A stretch of DNA of 64,000 nt from Enterococcus hermanniensis (GCF_001885945.1 NZ_JXKQ01000003.1:62001-126000); one strand, 5' to 3'. Positions 1 to 8,668 are shown, numbered from the stretch's first letter. Notes: generated by a model from the letters alone, not told the origin. Made by a program: numbers and translations.

Positions 1-1
1 C

Positions 2-421
2 TTAGATGCGATCACAGCAAGAATTGCCATCATGGCTGGTGCAGAATACATCGTCAGTCCTTCATTTGATGCTGAAACTGCGCAGATTTGTAACTTGTAT
101 CAAATTCCGTATTTACCAGGTTGCATGACGATTACTGAAATGAAAGAGGCCTTAAAAGCTGGAAGTGATATCATCAAGTTATTCCCTGGTTCAGCATTTG
201 GCCCATCAATCGTTAGTGCTTTCAAGGCTCCGTTGCCTCATTTAAATATTATGCCGACGGGCGGCGTTTGTTTAGAAAATATGCAAGAATGGTTTGATGC
301 AGGAGTAACTGCTGTCGGTGTCGGTGGAAATTTATTAGCACCAGCGGAAACCGGAGATTTTGAGACAGTGACGAAAGTTGCACAGCAATATATGGAAAAA
401 TTTGCAGAAATAAAGGGATGA
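2..421 (+). CDS. eda: 2-dehydro-3-deoxy-phosphogluconate (KDPG) aldolase, 5' truncated by window edge
   Basis: This is the C-terminal part of a KDPG/4-hydroxy-2-oxoglutarate aldolase, which splits KDPG into pyruvate and glyceraldehyde-3-phosphate. The reading frame is open from base 2, so the gene starts before the window. About 139 residues remain. The motif DIIKLFPG carries the lysine (codon at 176-178) that forms the Schiff base in this class I family, and IMPTGGV followed by GVGGN matches the phosphate-binding end of the TIM barrel. KDG kinase follows after 4 bp, which is the usual partner because it makes KDPG. The start and the N-terminal catalytic Glu cannot be seen here. Confidence 0.9.
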   Translation, partial: LDAITARIAIMAGAEYIVSPSFDAETAQICNLYQIPYLPGCMTITEMKEALKAGSDIIKLFPGSAFGPSIVSAFKAPLPHLNIMPTGGVCLENMQEWFDAGVTAVGVGGNLLAPAETGDFETVTKVAQQYMEKFAEIKG

Positions 422-425
422 TCAG

Positions 426-1430
426 ATGGCTAAAATAGTTACTTTAGGGGAAATAATGTTACGACTTTCTACAACTGTAGGGACAAGAGTCGCACGAGCC
501 CATTCATTTAGAGCTCACTATGGCGGAGGAGAAGCCAATGTAGCCATTTCTTTGGCCAATTACGGACACCATGTGTCATTTGCAAGTAAAGTACCAGAAA
601 ATCATTTGGGGAAAGCGGCAATCGAACATTTGCGACGTTCAGGTGTCGATACGCAATTTATGCTAGCAGGTGGTGAAAGATTAGGAACGTACTACTTAGA
701 GATGGGTAGTGGCGCACGAGCATCACAAGTAATCTATGATCGCAAAGGTTCAAGCTTTGCAGAAATGACAGCCTTAGAATGGGATATAGATCAATTATTT
801 AAAGATGTTGCGATATTTCATATTTCAGGTATCACTCCAGCATTGTCGGATACCTGGCGATCGATGACACTAGATTTGATTAAAGCAGCTAAAAATTCAG
901 GTTGTTTGATTAGTTTGGATATCAATTATCGTCAAAAATTATGGGGAACTAATGGCTGCAAAGCTTTTTTGAAAGAAGTTTTACCATTAATTGATATCTG
1001 TTCTGCTGGAAAATTAGATGCCCAATATTTATTAGAGATTTCGCCTTATACTGGTAGTGATAATGAAATGATTTATTATAATGAACAAATGCATCAGTTA
1101 TATCCTAATATCAAGATTTTCTATTCTACGATCCGCACCGTTTATTCTGCCAGTCATAATGATTTAGTCGGAACATTTTGGTCAAATGGCAAGTATGTCG
1201 AATCACGGGTGCACACAATCAATCCAATTGTTGATCGTATCGGTGGAGGCGACGCTTTTGCTGGAGGGATTCTTCATGGAATTCTTACAAATCAAGAACC
1301 GCAACAAATTGTTGATTTTGCAACAGCAGCCTCAGCCTTAGAACATACGGTTTTTGGAGATGAAAATCAATTTTCCGAAAGTGAAATCATTGCCTATATG
1401 GCTAGTAGTTCTGGTGAAGTTTTACGATAG
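426..1430 (+). CDS. kdgK: 2-keto-3-deoxygluconate (KDG) kinase, PfkB family
   Basis: A 334-residue PfkB-family sugar kinase that should phosphorylate KDG to KDPG for the aldolase encoded just upstream. The N-terminal GEIMLRLS strand and the YGGGEANVA stretch match substrate-binding parts of KDG kinases. The C-terminal DRIGGGDAFAGG is the PfkB signature with the catalytic Asp in GGGDAFAGG. The family more often has GAGD at this place; GGGD is a conservative change. Only 4 bp separate it from the aldolase, so both are co-transcribed, and a terminator follows. The pathway use is probably uronate or pectin/hyaluronan-derived KDG; the upstream genes are outside the window. Confidence 0.92.
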   Translation: MAKIVTLGEIMLRLSTTVGTRVARAHSFRAHYGGGEANVAISLANYGHHVSFASKVPENHLGKAAIEHLRRSGVDTQFMLAGGERLGTYYLEMGSGARASQVIYDRKGSSFAEMTALEWDIDQLFKDVAIFHISGITPALSDTWRSMTLDLIKAAKNSGCLISLDINYRQKLWGTNGCKAFLKEVLPLIDICSAGKLDAQYLLEISPYTGSDNEMIYYNEQMHQLYPNIKIFYSTIRTVYSASHNDLVGTFWSNGKYVESRVHTINPIVDRIGGGDAFAGGILHGILTNQEPQQIVDFATAASALEHTVFGDENQFSESEIIAYMASSSGEVLR

Positions 1431-1438
1431 AAAGTTCT

Positions 1439-1467
1439 AAAAAACGTCTTTACAGACGTTTTTTTCT
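1439..1467 (+). terminator. Intrinsic terminator of the eda-kdgK unit
   Basis: AACGTC-TTTACA-GACGTT stem followed by a run of seven T, starting 9 bp after the kdgK stop. Confidence 0.85.
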
Positions 1468-2637
1468 TATTATATGTTTTATAAATGATCACTTAGCTAT
1501 CTAATTATGTAGGATGAATTATGGATTTAAAGCAACAGTAATTTCTGTTTTTCACTTGTCATATCCAAATTTCAGAAGTAGTATTCTTTAGTCGATTATT
1601 CAATAAATACATACTTGCTCATGGTAACTGGGCAATAAACTTCATTGGCTGGTAAGAGACCAGAAATTTTGAAAGGTGTATTCAAAACCCGATGCTTTTT
1701 TATTTATGGTTTGATGAAAGATTGACAATTGAAAAAGGCGAGTGAGTATTTTACAAGTTCAAGGCAACATCCCTAAATGAAAAATCTAAAATTAAAACAG
1801 TGTACCTTTGCAAGTGTCACAAGTTTAAACCCATGATTGGAGTAAGGACCATTTAACTTATTAGGGCCAGTTTTTAATTTTGACAGTTAATTCTCTAGCA
1901 AAATAATAGAAAATTTTTAAAGTCGCGAGAGACGCATTTTAAGCTCATTTCAAATTTTTATATGAGTGATGATAGCTAAATCGTTCCAAAATTATAGGAA
2001 CCAGAGATTAACGGGGCTAAAAAGAGCGCCAATTATTATTTTTTATTCGCATGCTTTTTTTTGCAAAATTGCGCAAAGAAAGTTCACCAAAAATTTTAAA
2101 AATGCTGATATATCAAGGTTTCAAAATCTAATAGACAATAGGGGATGTATATAAATAACAATCTAAAGGAAAAATATTTCGATTTTATAAGGTAGTCTAG
2201 CAAAGACTTTTAAAAGATTTTATTCTCTTTAACGCTTTTTTAGTTCAATTACTAGAAAAAATATGCGTATATATTCGCTGATTAACGATTTTTACGTATA
2301 AAAAAGGATATTTCGCAAAAATGAAAAAGGTTTTTAAAAGTTTTTTTGTGTATTCAAGTTTAATTTAATAAGTACTAATAGTTGTAATTATTAAGTTAAA
2401 AAAACAAATTTTAGCTTTTATTAAGTGAGCTAAAAAATTTTCAAATAATAATATTTTAATCTATAAGCGCTACAATTACTAAGTTATCTTTTAAGAGGAT
2501 AAACGAAAGGAAATTTTTAAATTTGAACGAACAACAAATTCAACTTACATAGTTAAAATATTTTTTTCAATTTACAGCGTTAAAAGAGCAAGAATAAAGC
2601 GAACCGTAAAGGCCATGAAATGTCGGTGAATTTTAAG

Positions 2638-2709
2638 GGAGGTATTTATTCTTTTTATGGTTTGAGAAAAACTAACATTATTCTTAAACCATAAAAGTCA
2701 ATTACCTCC
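2638..2709. repeat. Imperfect inverted repeat (about 27 bp arms)
   Basis: The left arm (2638-2666) starts GGAGGTA and ends TTTATGGTTTGAG. The right arm (2683-2709) reads CTTAAACCATAAAAG and ends TACCTCC. They pair over most of their length around a 16-nt loop. It could be a transcriptional hairpin or the folded ends of a decayed mobile element; there is no transposase nearby to decide. Confidence 0.6.
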
Positions 2710-3060
2710 TTCTTTTTTTGTTTTTATAAAGTAATAGAGATTATTATCTATACTATTTTTCAGCATAACGCTTTTAAATGTAACAGCATACTCATTATTT
2801 AAACATTTATATAAAGTGAATATTCTTATTGTATGTATCGAGTGATGAATAAAAAGAATTGAATTGATTGGGTCAAGTACTAGATATTGTACAATCAATA
2901 ATTATAAAAAGGAGCAATTTATAATCAAACCTGCGGGTACTATTATCCAAAGAAAAAACTTAAAACTATCAATAGTCTTCTGACGATAACTGTGTTGTAA
3001 ACTAAAAAAAGCAGCTTTAAACACCTTTTCTTAGAAAAAGTATAAGTCAGAGATAATTAT

Positions 3061-3229
3061 TTGAATTTAAATCTTTGCCCTCAATGGATTAAATTTGCGA
3101 AAAATGGAAATCCAGGTTGGGAAAATACGCTCATTCTAATGATATAAAGTATTTTGGAATGCTAGCTCCAGAAATGAGAGAGCAAGATAAACAAATAAAA
3201 TTTTTAGAAAAAAATTTGACCGTCCTTTG
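3061..3229 (+). pseudogene. Remnant of a carboxylesterase (type B) C-terminus, frameshifted
   Basis: Frame 1 from 3061 encodes a stretch including WIKFAKNGNPGW, which resembles the W-x-N/K-FAKTGNP-x-W block near the C-terminus of type B carboxylesterases (para-nitrobenzyl esterase family). At about 3121 the reading must shift by one base to continue as KYAHSNDIKYFG and onward to a stop at 3227-3229. In-frame stops lie just upstream (3043-3045), so the rest of the gene is gone or unrecognisable. The assignment rests on a short motif and could be chance similarity. Confidence 0.4.
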
Positions 3230-3264
3230 ATTTAACCGAGGTCTTGTGCTCTCTAACAATCATG

Positions 3265-3302
3265 AACAAGTAAGCCCAAATTTCAATTTGGGCTTACTTG
3301 TT
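3265..3302. terminator. Long hairpin, probable terminator of the Rrf2-SDR unit
   Basis: AACAAGTAAGCCCAAATT pairs perfectly with AATTTGGGCTTACTTGTT across a 2-nt centre. It lies 8 bp beyond the stop of the dehydrogenase gene on the minus strand. The T-tract is poor, so it may act as a bidirectional terminator or an mRNA end-protecting hairpin. Confidence 0.65.
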
Positions 3303-3310
3303 TGTCTAAT

Positions 3311-4033
3311 TTATAACTGAATTTTCCCTACTAGTTTTAGTAGTTTACTCATTCCAGGAACAATCGTTTCACGATTTTTTTTGATCCCATCGATCATCTT
3401 TCTTACTACTTCTGAAATTGGCACTTCGGGAACGCGATCGACGGATGCATTATCTTCTTCAGTCCCGCTAAACATCGGTTTTGAAGTTCTAGGGGGCGCC
3501 AATTCAAACACTTTGACAGGCGTCTTCTTTAATTGTTTGCGTAGTGATTGCGTATAAGAATGTAATCCTAATTTTGAAGCGCTGTAAATAGGCGCTTTAT
3601 CAAATGCAAAGTATGCAATACCGCTGTTCACATTTAAAATAGCGGCCTCTTTTTGTTGCAATAAATGCGGTAAAAAGATTTGTGTCATCAAAATTGGGCC
3701 TGCTAAATTAGTGTTAACTTCATCTGCTATTCCTTTTGCTTTTGCAGTTTGAAATTTAATAGCATTCATCATGCCCGCATTGTTGATTAAAACATTCAGT
3801 GTTGGGAAATCTCGTGTAACTTGCTCATACAGATCCTGAATAGAATCAATATCTGTTACTTCCACTGAATAAGTGTGTAATTTTGGATACTGTTCTTTTG
3901 CTTGGTTCATTTTTTCTTTATTTCGTCCAGTAACAATTACTGTATTTCCTAGAGCTAATAATTGCTTAGCCATTTCAAGTCCAATTCCTGACGAGCCTCC
4001 TGTAATTAAAATCGTATCATTGATCAATTTCAT
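3311..4033 (-). CDS. Short-chain dehydrogenase/reductase (SDR), DltE-like
   Basis: A 240-residue classical SDR oxidoreductase. It has the nucleotide-binding TGGSSGIG at residues 11-18, NNAG at 84-87, and the catalytic Ser137, Tyr150 and Lys154 (YSASK). The first residues and the TGRN motif suggest NADP(H) preference. The overall pattern is closest to the DltE/YqjQ type of cytoplasmic SDR, but the substrate is unknown. Its start overlaps the end of the Rrf2-type regulator gene by 17 bp, so the two are translationally coupled and this enzyme is the likely main target of that regulator. A long hairpin follows the stop. Confidence 0.88.
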   Translation of the reverse strand: MKLINDTILITGGSSGIGLEMAKQLLALGNTVIVTGRNKEKMNQAKEQYPKLHTYSVEVTDIDSIQDLYEQVTRDFPTLNVLINNAGMMNAIKFQTAKAKGIADEVNTNLAGPILMTQIFLPHLLQQKEAAILNVNSGIAYFAFDKAPIYSASKLGLHSYTQSLRKQLKKTPVKVFELAPPRTSKPMFSGTEEDNASVDRVPEVPISEVVRKMIDGIKKNRETIVPGMSKLLKLVGKIQL

Positions 4034-4517
4034 GCTGATTTTCCTTCCTGCTTAAAATTATTTTTGCCCAGTCGATCGTACCCAGTCGAATGGATTCCTC
4101 TTCTAAAATTGTGGCTATTTTTATTTTTTTTAATGCTGCGGCATAGGCTTCACTAGCTTGATTAAAACCATCAATAAAATATTGCTCACTCTTCCTTGCG
4201 TGCTCTTTTCTAGAAAAAATTGTTTCAGCAACATTATTTGGAGTATAGGTTATCAGTGTGTTACTCTCAATGGCTTCAACAATGTCTAATAGAGTTATTT
4301 CCTTAATTTTTTTCTTTAATTCAAATCCCCCATCTTTACTAGCTGACGAGATAATAAGCTCATTTACAACTAATTGTCGTAGAACTTTTTTCAAAGAGGA
4401 ATCTGATACATTTAATATTTCACTTAATTGGTTGCTCTTTAAAGGTTGATGTTCTTTTTGTGTGGCTAATATTAAAATGACATACAAGGCTTCTTCCACA
4501 TGTTTACTTAAACGCAT
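4017..4517 (-). CDS. Rrf2-family transcriptional regulator
   Basis: A 166-residue winged-helix regulator. The N-terminus MRLSKHVEEALYVILIL followed by the helix-turn-helix around LSEILNVSDSSLKKVLRQL and the wing (SKDGGFEL) is typical of Rrf2 proteins. I chose the ATG at 4517 because GGGAGG lies 6 bp before it; the ATG at 4532 would put the binding site inside the gene. There is no Cys cluster of the kind that holds an Fe-S centre in IscR or NsrR, so the signal is unlikely to be iron-sulfur based. It heads an operon with the SDR gene. GGAAT/ATTCC repeats over its promoter suggest autoregulation. Confidence 0.85.
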   Translation of the reverse strand: MRLSKHVEEALYVILILATQKEHQPLKSNQLSEILNVSDSSLKKVLRQLVVNELIISSASKDGGFELKKKIKEITLLDIVEAIESNTLITYTPNNVAETIFSRKEHARKSEQYFIDGFNQASEAYAAALKKIKIATILEEESIRLGTIDWAKIILSRKENQHEIDQ

Positions 4518-4538
4518 ACGAATCCCTCCCATAATTTT

Positions 4539-4603
4539 ATTCCGAAGAACCGTGGAATAATAAAATCTTTGGATATTATATTACTATGGAATGAAAAATG
4601 CAA
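4539..4603 (-). promoter_or_regulatory. Promoter and candidate operator of the Rrf2-SDR operon
   Basis: Read on the minus strand: -35 TTGCAT (4598-4603), 17-bp spacer, -10 TATAAT (4575-4580). ATTCC/GGAAT elements lie at 4588-4592 (in the spacer), 4554-4558 and 4539-4543. The last two form ATTCC-N10-GGAAT, and the two GGAAT copies are 34 bp apart, about three helical turns. This fits autoregulatory binding, by inference. Confidence 0.6.
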
Positions 4604-4645
4604 TAAGTAACACTCGAGTTGCGAGTAGATAAAAGACGTTACAAA

Positions 4646-4684
4646 AAAAGAAGTAATTCCTAGTAGTTAGGACTTACTTCTTTT
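4646..4684 (-). terminator. Intrinsic terminator of the M24-like gene
   Basis: AAAAGAAGTAA pairs with TTACTTCTTTT and an inner TCCTA/TAGGA extends the stem, with T-rich ends on both strands. It lies 21 bp past the stop of the M24 gene. Confidence 0.8.
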
Positions 4685-4704
4685 CATATCCAGCTTTATC
4701 TAAA

Positions 4705-6078
4705 CTAACAATTGATAAAAGCTGATTCCTTATCTAAAAAATACGGGCGATAATAAGCTGTTGCATTACTCATGGGTAAAATTTCTTCAGATAAATGAAT
4801 ACCAAGTGTTTCAATCATATAATTTCGTCTTGCTTGCATTCTAGTCCACATCTCAGGGTATTCTGCTTGCATTCTAAGTCGTAGATTTTGATCGGCTAAT
4901 ACGATCCCACCCTCACAACTAACACCAGAAAAACCAGGTACAGAAGGAATAATATCTAGCTGAAAAAGCATGCCGCTTTGAATGATTTCAGTAGATTCTG
5001 GATAAATAGGCGAAGCGAGCCATTCTTCATCTGCACATAAGTGACCTGGATTTAAATGCCAGCCATATTTTTCTTTTGGTAGAACTTCTTCAATTAGTTC
5101 ATAAATTTCTCCGCCAGTACGACCAATCTTAATTTTTTCTAACCAAGTAGTGATTGCATTGAAATAAGGTTTGGCTACGCGATCTAGATAGGCTCTTTCT
5201 TCTTCTGGTAATTCTTCCGTCATTCTCACCGCATAACCGCCTCGACTTTGCAGGCCACCTTTATAGCCGACAGTCATTGAAATACAATCACCTAGTTGAA
5301 TTTTTTTAGTTGTCGGATAAAGATTGGCTTTTTCAAAACGTTCTCCCGTTGCCATAATCGTTACGACACTGGGTGTCTGTCCAGCAGTGTTTAAGTAACT
5401 ACCGACTTCCATTTCGCTTTTTCCGATTTCTAATTGATCCATGGCTGATAAAATACCATTTCCAGCTAGCATAGCGCCAAATTCATAGTGAGCGATCTCA
5501 TTTTCATTATTTGTGGTTCGAACACCAGTTGCACCAATCATCAGATCAGTCGCATTTTTAAATTGGGCGATTGGTGAAGTTTCCATCAATCCTTCAACTA
5601 AGAAATAAGGTAGATCATAGAGAACGGAATTATCATCAGTTGAACTAGTAAATTTTTTCCAACCAATCAGTCCAATTGATTTGGCATGATCGATTTGAGC
5701 TTGATTAAGAATTTGAGCGATACTAAGGGCCGTATCCATCGGTTGATTTGGTAGTGATAGCTGCGGCATATGGATAGCTTCCGCTTTTATCCTAGCTAAA
5801 GGCGCTTTATTAAGATTTTCATTTCCTAAGATTAAAAAAGCCTTTCCATTTGCATGTAGCACTAACAAAGCTTCTTCAAAACGTGGGACAAAGCCTGTTA
5901 GGTATTCAAAATTCCCACCATGTTCTAAGTCAGCGTAAATGATAACGGCATCTAGATGTTCCTCCGTCATTTTTTGTAGTAACTTCGTCTTCCGATTATT
6001 TAAAGTTTCATCAGTTAATTGGATAGGTCTAATATCATTGTCGATTGAAGGCATAGTTATTTTATCTAATTTGATCAC
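4705..6078 (-). CDS. M24 (pita-bread) peptidase-like protein, metal ligands apparently replaced
   Basis: A 457-residue protein with the two-domain layout of aminopeptidase P/creatinase: an N-terminal creatinase-like domain (about 25-175) and a C-terminal pita-bread domain (about 190-400). In active M24 metalloenzymes the motif GDxVxIDxG supplies the first metal-binding Asp; here GDCISMTVG (263-271) has Thr269. The second Asp position falls near SRGG (278-281). A His (NPGH, 342-345) and a Glu in SCEGG (387-391) remain. It may therefore be a metal-free hydrolase like creatinase, or a pseudoenzyme. The start is GTG with AAGGAG 9 bp upstream. It is monocistronic and diverges from an Mga-type regulator. 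Confidence 0.75.
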   Translation of the reverse strand: MIKLDKITMPSIDNDIRPIQLTDETLNNRKTKLLQKMTEEHLDAVIIYADLEHGGNFEYLTGFVPRFEEALLVLHANGKAFLILGNENLNKAPLARIKAEAIHMPQLSLPNQPMDTALSIAQILNQAQIDHAKSIGLIGWKKFTSSTDDNSVLYDLPYFLVEGLMETSPIAQFKNATDLMIGATGVRTTNNENEIAHYEFGAMLAGNGILSAMDQLEIGKSEMEVGSYLNTAGQTPSVVTIMATGERFEKANLYPTTKKIQLGDCISMTVGYKGGLQSRGGYAVRMTEELPEEERAYLDRVAKPYFNAITTWLEKIKIGRTGGEIYELIEEVLPKEKYGWHLNPGHLCADEEWLASPIYPESTEIIQSGMLFQLDIIPSVPGFSGVSCEGGIVLADQNLRLRMQAEYPEMWTRMQARRNYMIETLGIHLSEEILPMSNATAYYRPYFLDKESAFINC

Positions 6079-6184
6079 GTGTCATAACTCCTTTATTTTT
6101 TTCTATCATATCATAATGATAAGTATTAAAATAGCTATTTAAGTTTGCTGAATTTTTTATTATTACACCTAATAATTCGCTTTA

Positions 6185-6214
6185 TTGTCAAAAAATCGGT
6201 AAAATTATTATTAT
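6185..6214 (+). promoter_or_regulatory. Predicted promoter of the Mga-type regulator at 6241
   Basis: -35 TTGTCA (6185-6190), 18-bp spacer, -10 TATTAT (6209-6214), 27 bp before the start codon. Confidence 0.55.
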
Positions 6215-6240
6215 AAAGATTATATTAAAAGGAGTTGCGT

Positions 6241-7791
6241 ATGAAAACACTAATAAACTCGTCTACCTATCGCCGACTTCATTTTATTGAATTATTAGAT
6301 CAACTCCCCTCTTGGTGTGATACGAAAGAGATCGCAGCGGAAATTGGTTGTTCTGTAAAAACATTATTGTCGGATATTACTTTCATCAATGAGTTCTGGG
6401 GAAAATATTTGTATATCGAGTATTCAAAATTTCAAGGTGTTCGGTTAAATAATATTACTTCCAACAAATTAAGTAACATTTATAATCTTGTCTACGCTGA
6501 ATCAGTTGAATTTCAATTTATAGAAAAAATGCTTTCCGAATCGAATCAAGATGCTGAATATTGGATCAATGAATTATTTATTAGCGAGGCATCATTTTAT
6601 CGAATGGTCAACACCTTAGAAGCTTTTTTGGAACGACGAGGCTTAACCTTAGAAAGGGCACCATTTAGAATAACTGGTCCAGATGAACGCTGGGTTCGCT
6701 TCTTTTATCAACAATACTTTTCTGAGGCTTATGGGGTAAAAAAATGGCCTTTTGCTGTTAGTCACGAAGAAACGGTTTGTTTTATTATGCGTGTCTCAAC
6801 TGAATTTGATGTTTCTTTAGATGACCGAGAAATCCAAGAATCTGCTTTTTTATTTATCGTTTCATTAAAACGCATGCATCAAGGCTTTTTCTTACCGCAA
6901 GAAGTTTATGCTGAAGAGGATGATACTATTGATAAAGTTTTAAATTATAGTACACCTCTTGCGGAACATTTAGTAAGGGATACTGAATATACTTTATCTG
7001 AAAAGTGGTACCGTGAGATAAGTCGGACAGTCTTCCACGAATTTTATAATTGGGACAATCCACAACAAATGGTTCGAATTCAAAATAAGATTGAGGCCTT
7101 TTTAAATGCCCTTTCAGATGCAGTTCAATTACCAATCGCTGAAGAAGATAGACAAAAAATTACTCAAACAATGATGACCTGGTATGTTGAATACAATTTT
7201 TATCCTTACCGTTTAGATATGTTATATGACAAACATCAGCGATTTGCTCGAGAAATCCAAACAGTCTATCCCATTTTTTCAACCTTAGTCAAATTATATT
7301 TAGCAGATATCGAAAAAAAAGCGCCCGAGCTCTGGACGGATATTCGATTAACAAATGTTTATTATCTCTTAATGAAAGAATGGCGTCATTTGCTTCGTCA
7401 ATTAGAAAAATTAAGACGTAAAGTATCGATCTTAGTCGTGAGTGATTTGGGACAGCGTCATGCTGAGATGTTGCAAGACTTTATAGTGGCTAATTATCAT
7501 GATCGTGTTCTCGTTTCAACATATAAAGAAGCCGTCCTTTTTACCGGAAAAGAAGATTTCGATCAGTTTGACCAATACGATATTATCCTAAGCAACAACC
7601 CAATCAATGGATACAACAAGAAAAATATCTTGATCGTGAATAATTTTTTTTCTCTGTCAGATCGAGAAAATTTAGTTAATTTTATTGTAGCGATTCAAAA
7701 GCGAGCTTCTCAGAATCATCTAAATAATTTAGGTGATATCAAATTAAAAACAGCCAAAAAGATTTATTTCCCACAATCATTTTTACAATAA
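6241..7791 (+). CDS. Mga/MafR-type transcriptional regulator
   Basis: A 516-residue protein with the Mga layout: an N-terminal helix-turn-helix (about 25-50, around TKEIAAEIGCSVKTLLSDI), a second DNA-binding segment with ITGPDERWVRFFY, PRD-like helical domains in the middle, and a C-terminal EIIB-like alpha/beta domain (around SILVVSDLGQRH and YDIILSNNP). Such proteins (Mga, AtxA, enterococcal MafR) control virulence or carbon metabolism genes and may be tuned by PTS phosphorylation. I took the ATG at 6241 with AAAGGAG 6 bp upstream rather than the TTG at 6235. It is divergent from the M24-like gene, which may be its target; this is inference. Confidence 0.85.
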   Translation: MKTLINSSTYRRLHFIELLDQLPSWCDTKEIAAEIGCSVKTLLSDITFINEFWGKYLYIEYSKFQGVRLNNITSNKLSNIYNLVYAESVEFQFIEKMLSESNQDAEYWINELFISEASFYRMVNTLEAFLERRGLTLERAPFRITGPDERWVRFFYQQYFSEAYGVKKWPFAVSHEETVCFIMRVSTEFDVSLDDREIQESAFLFIVSLKRMHQGFFLPQEVYAEEDDTIDKVLNYSTPLAEHLVRDTEYTLSEKWYREISRTVFHEFYNWDNPQQMVRIQNKIEAFLNALSDAVQLPIAEEDRQKITQTMMTWYVEYNFYPYRLDMLYDKHQRFAREIQTVYPIFSTLVKLYLADIEKKAPELWTDIRLTNVYYLLMKEWRHLLRQLEKLRRKVSILVVSDLGQRHAEMLQDFIVANYHDRVLVSTYKEAVLFTGKEDFDQFDQYDIILSNNPINGYNKKNILIVNNFFSLSDRENLVNFIVAIQKRASQNHLNNLGDIKLKTAKKIYFPQSFLQ

Positions 7792-7830
7792 AAAAGTAAG
7801 CCATGCTAGCTATTCACTAACGTGGCTTAC
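7788..7830 (-). terminator. Terminator between convergent Mga and sortase-like genes
   Basis: GTAAGCCA/TGGCTTAC stem (7796-7830) with one mismatch and a T-run (TTTTTTATTG) on the minus strand, so it mainly serves the sortase-like gene. It may also stop transcripts from the Mga gene. Confidence 0.75.
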
Positions 7831-7840
7831 ACTGGTACTC

Positions 7841-8668
7841 TTATTTATTAGCAAAGATAATTAAATTATAATTATCATCGATACAGGTTTGTAATGTAAT
7901 CCGCTCTCCACCATCCGTACTAGTGATTTGATCCCAATAATTGACCCCATCAGTTCCAGTGGCCGAATCATTAACAGTGACTATTTGATTAACGGTGTAC
8001 TGCGTCATGTTATTATTTGCATCAGATACTTCAATCACAGAGCCTGTATTTAACGAAAATAAAACGCTGAATATACCTGGATTATGTCCAATAAAATGTG
8101 TATTTGAACCATCTTCACCAGATTGAACTGAAGCGCCTCCCCAAGTAGCTACTTGATTATGGTCAGCATCAATGATTGCTTGGCCGTTCCCTTGACCAGC
8201 GTTAGTATATGAAATGAACTGATCATTTATCTTTAACTGATTCGCTTGAATGGATTGTTGAGTTGTGACTGTTTCTTCTGTATCGGTAGATTCGGGCACT
8301 TCTTCAGTTAATGCATTCGCTTCTTCAGTCTTGATTTCTTCGGATACTGTTTCAGCAGGTTCTGTCGTTTCGGTTTCAGTTGGAATAGTTGATTCACTCG
8401 TAGTTGTTTCACTGACTGCCTCTTCCGAAACAACGGGTTCAGTAGAAGTTGGTTGAACGGTTTCTTCACTACTTGAATTAGCTGTAGATTCGTTTTCTAA
8501 AGTGCTTGTAGTGGTAGTTTCCATATCTTTTTTAGTCATTGAGCTTGAAATAGATTGTCCAATTTTATCGGTAGGTTGTGAGCGATTGAAAGAATCCGTA
8601 GCTGCATATACAGCACTGGTGGTAAAAAACAAAGCAGCGATAATGACAAATTTTATATGTGTATTCAC
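7841..8668 (-). CDS. Secreted sortase-like protein with Ser/Thr/Glu-rich linker
   Basis: A 275-residue exported protein. A signal peptide (about 1-23, ending AVYAA) is followed by a low-complexity Thr/Ser/Glu linker (about 45-140) and a C-terminal sortase fold. The domain shows HFIGHNPG with the presumed catalytic His195 and TLQTC with Cys262. The catalytic Arg, normally 8-13 residues after the Cys in an R-x-x-V-x-A strand, is absent: the protein ends YNLIIFANK. No membrane anchor is seen after the signal peptide. I chose GTG at 8668 because GGAGGAG lies 6 bp upstream; a TTG at 8683 would include that site. It stands alone; no pilin genes are near. Transpeptidase activity is uncertain. Confidence 0.7.
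   Translation of the reverse strand: MNTHIKFVIIAALFFTTSAVYAATDSFNRSQPTDKIGQSISSSMTKKDMETTTTSTLENESTANSSSEETVQPTSTEPVVSEEAVSETTTSESTIPTETETTEPAETVSEEIKTEEANALTEEVPESTDTEETVTTQQSIQANQLKINDQFISYTNAGQGNGQAIIDADHNQVATWGGASVQSGEDGSNTHFIGHNPGIFSVLFSLNTGSVIEVSDANNNMTQYTVNQIVTVNDSATGTDGVNYWDQITSTDGGERITLQTCIDDNYNLIIFANK

Larger units (their letters stand above)
1468..3264. other. 1.8 kb AT-rich region without intact genes
   Basis: Both strands are full of stops and no ORF here has a convincing start, ribosome binding site or family signature. The base composition is more AT-rich than the flanks. Two items stand out: an inverted repeat at 2638-2709 and an esterase-like remnant at 3061-3229. A copy of TTTATGGTTTGA near 1703 matches the inverted-repeat arms about 1 kb downstream. 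The region looks like decayed accessory DNA; the short ORFs at 1966-2154 (+) and 2698-2898 (-) are not supported as genes. Confidence 0.6.

Noticed and set aside
1966-2154. 62-codon ORF in the AT-rich gap
   Set aside because: No binding site, no family likeness, surrounded by stops in all frames.
2698-2898. 66-codon minus-strand ORF
   Set aside because: TTG start without ribosome binding site; overlaps the inverted repeat.
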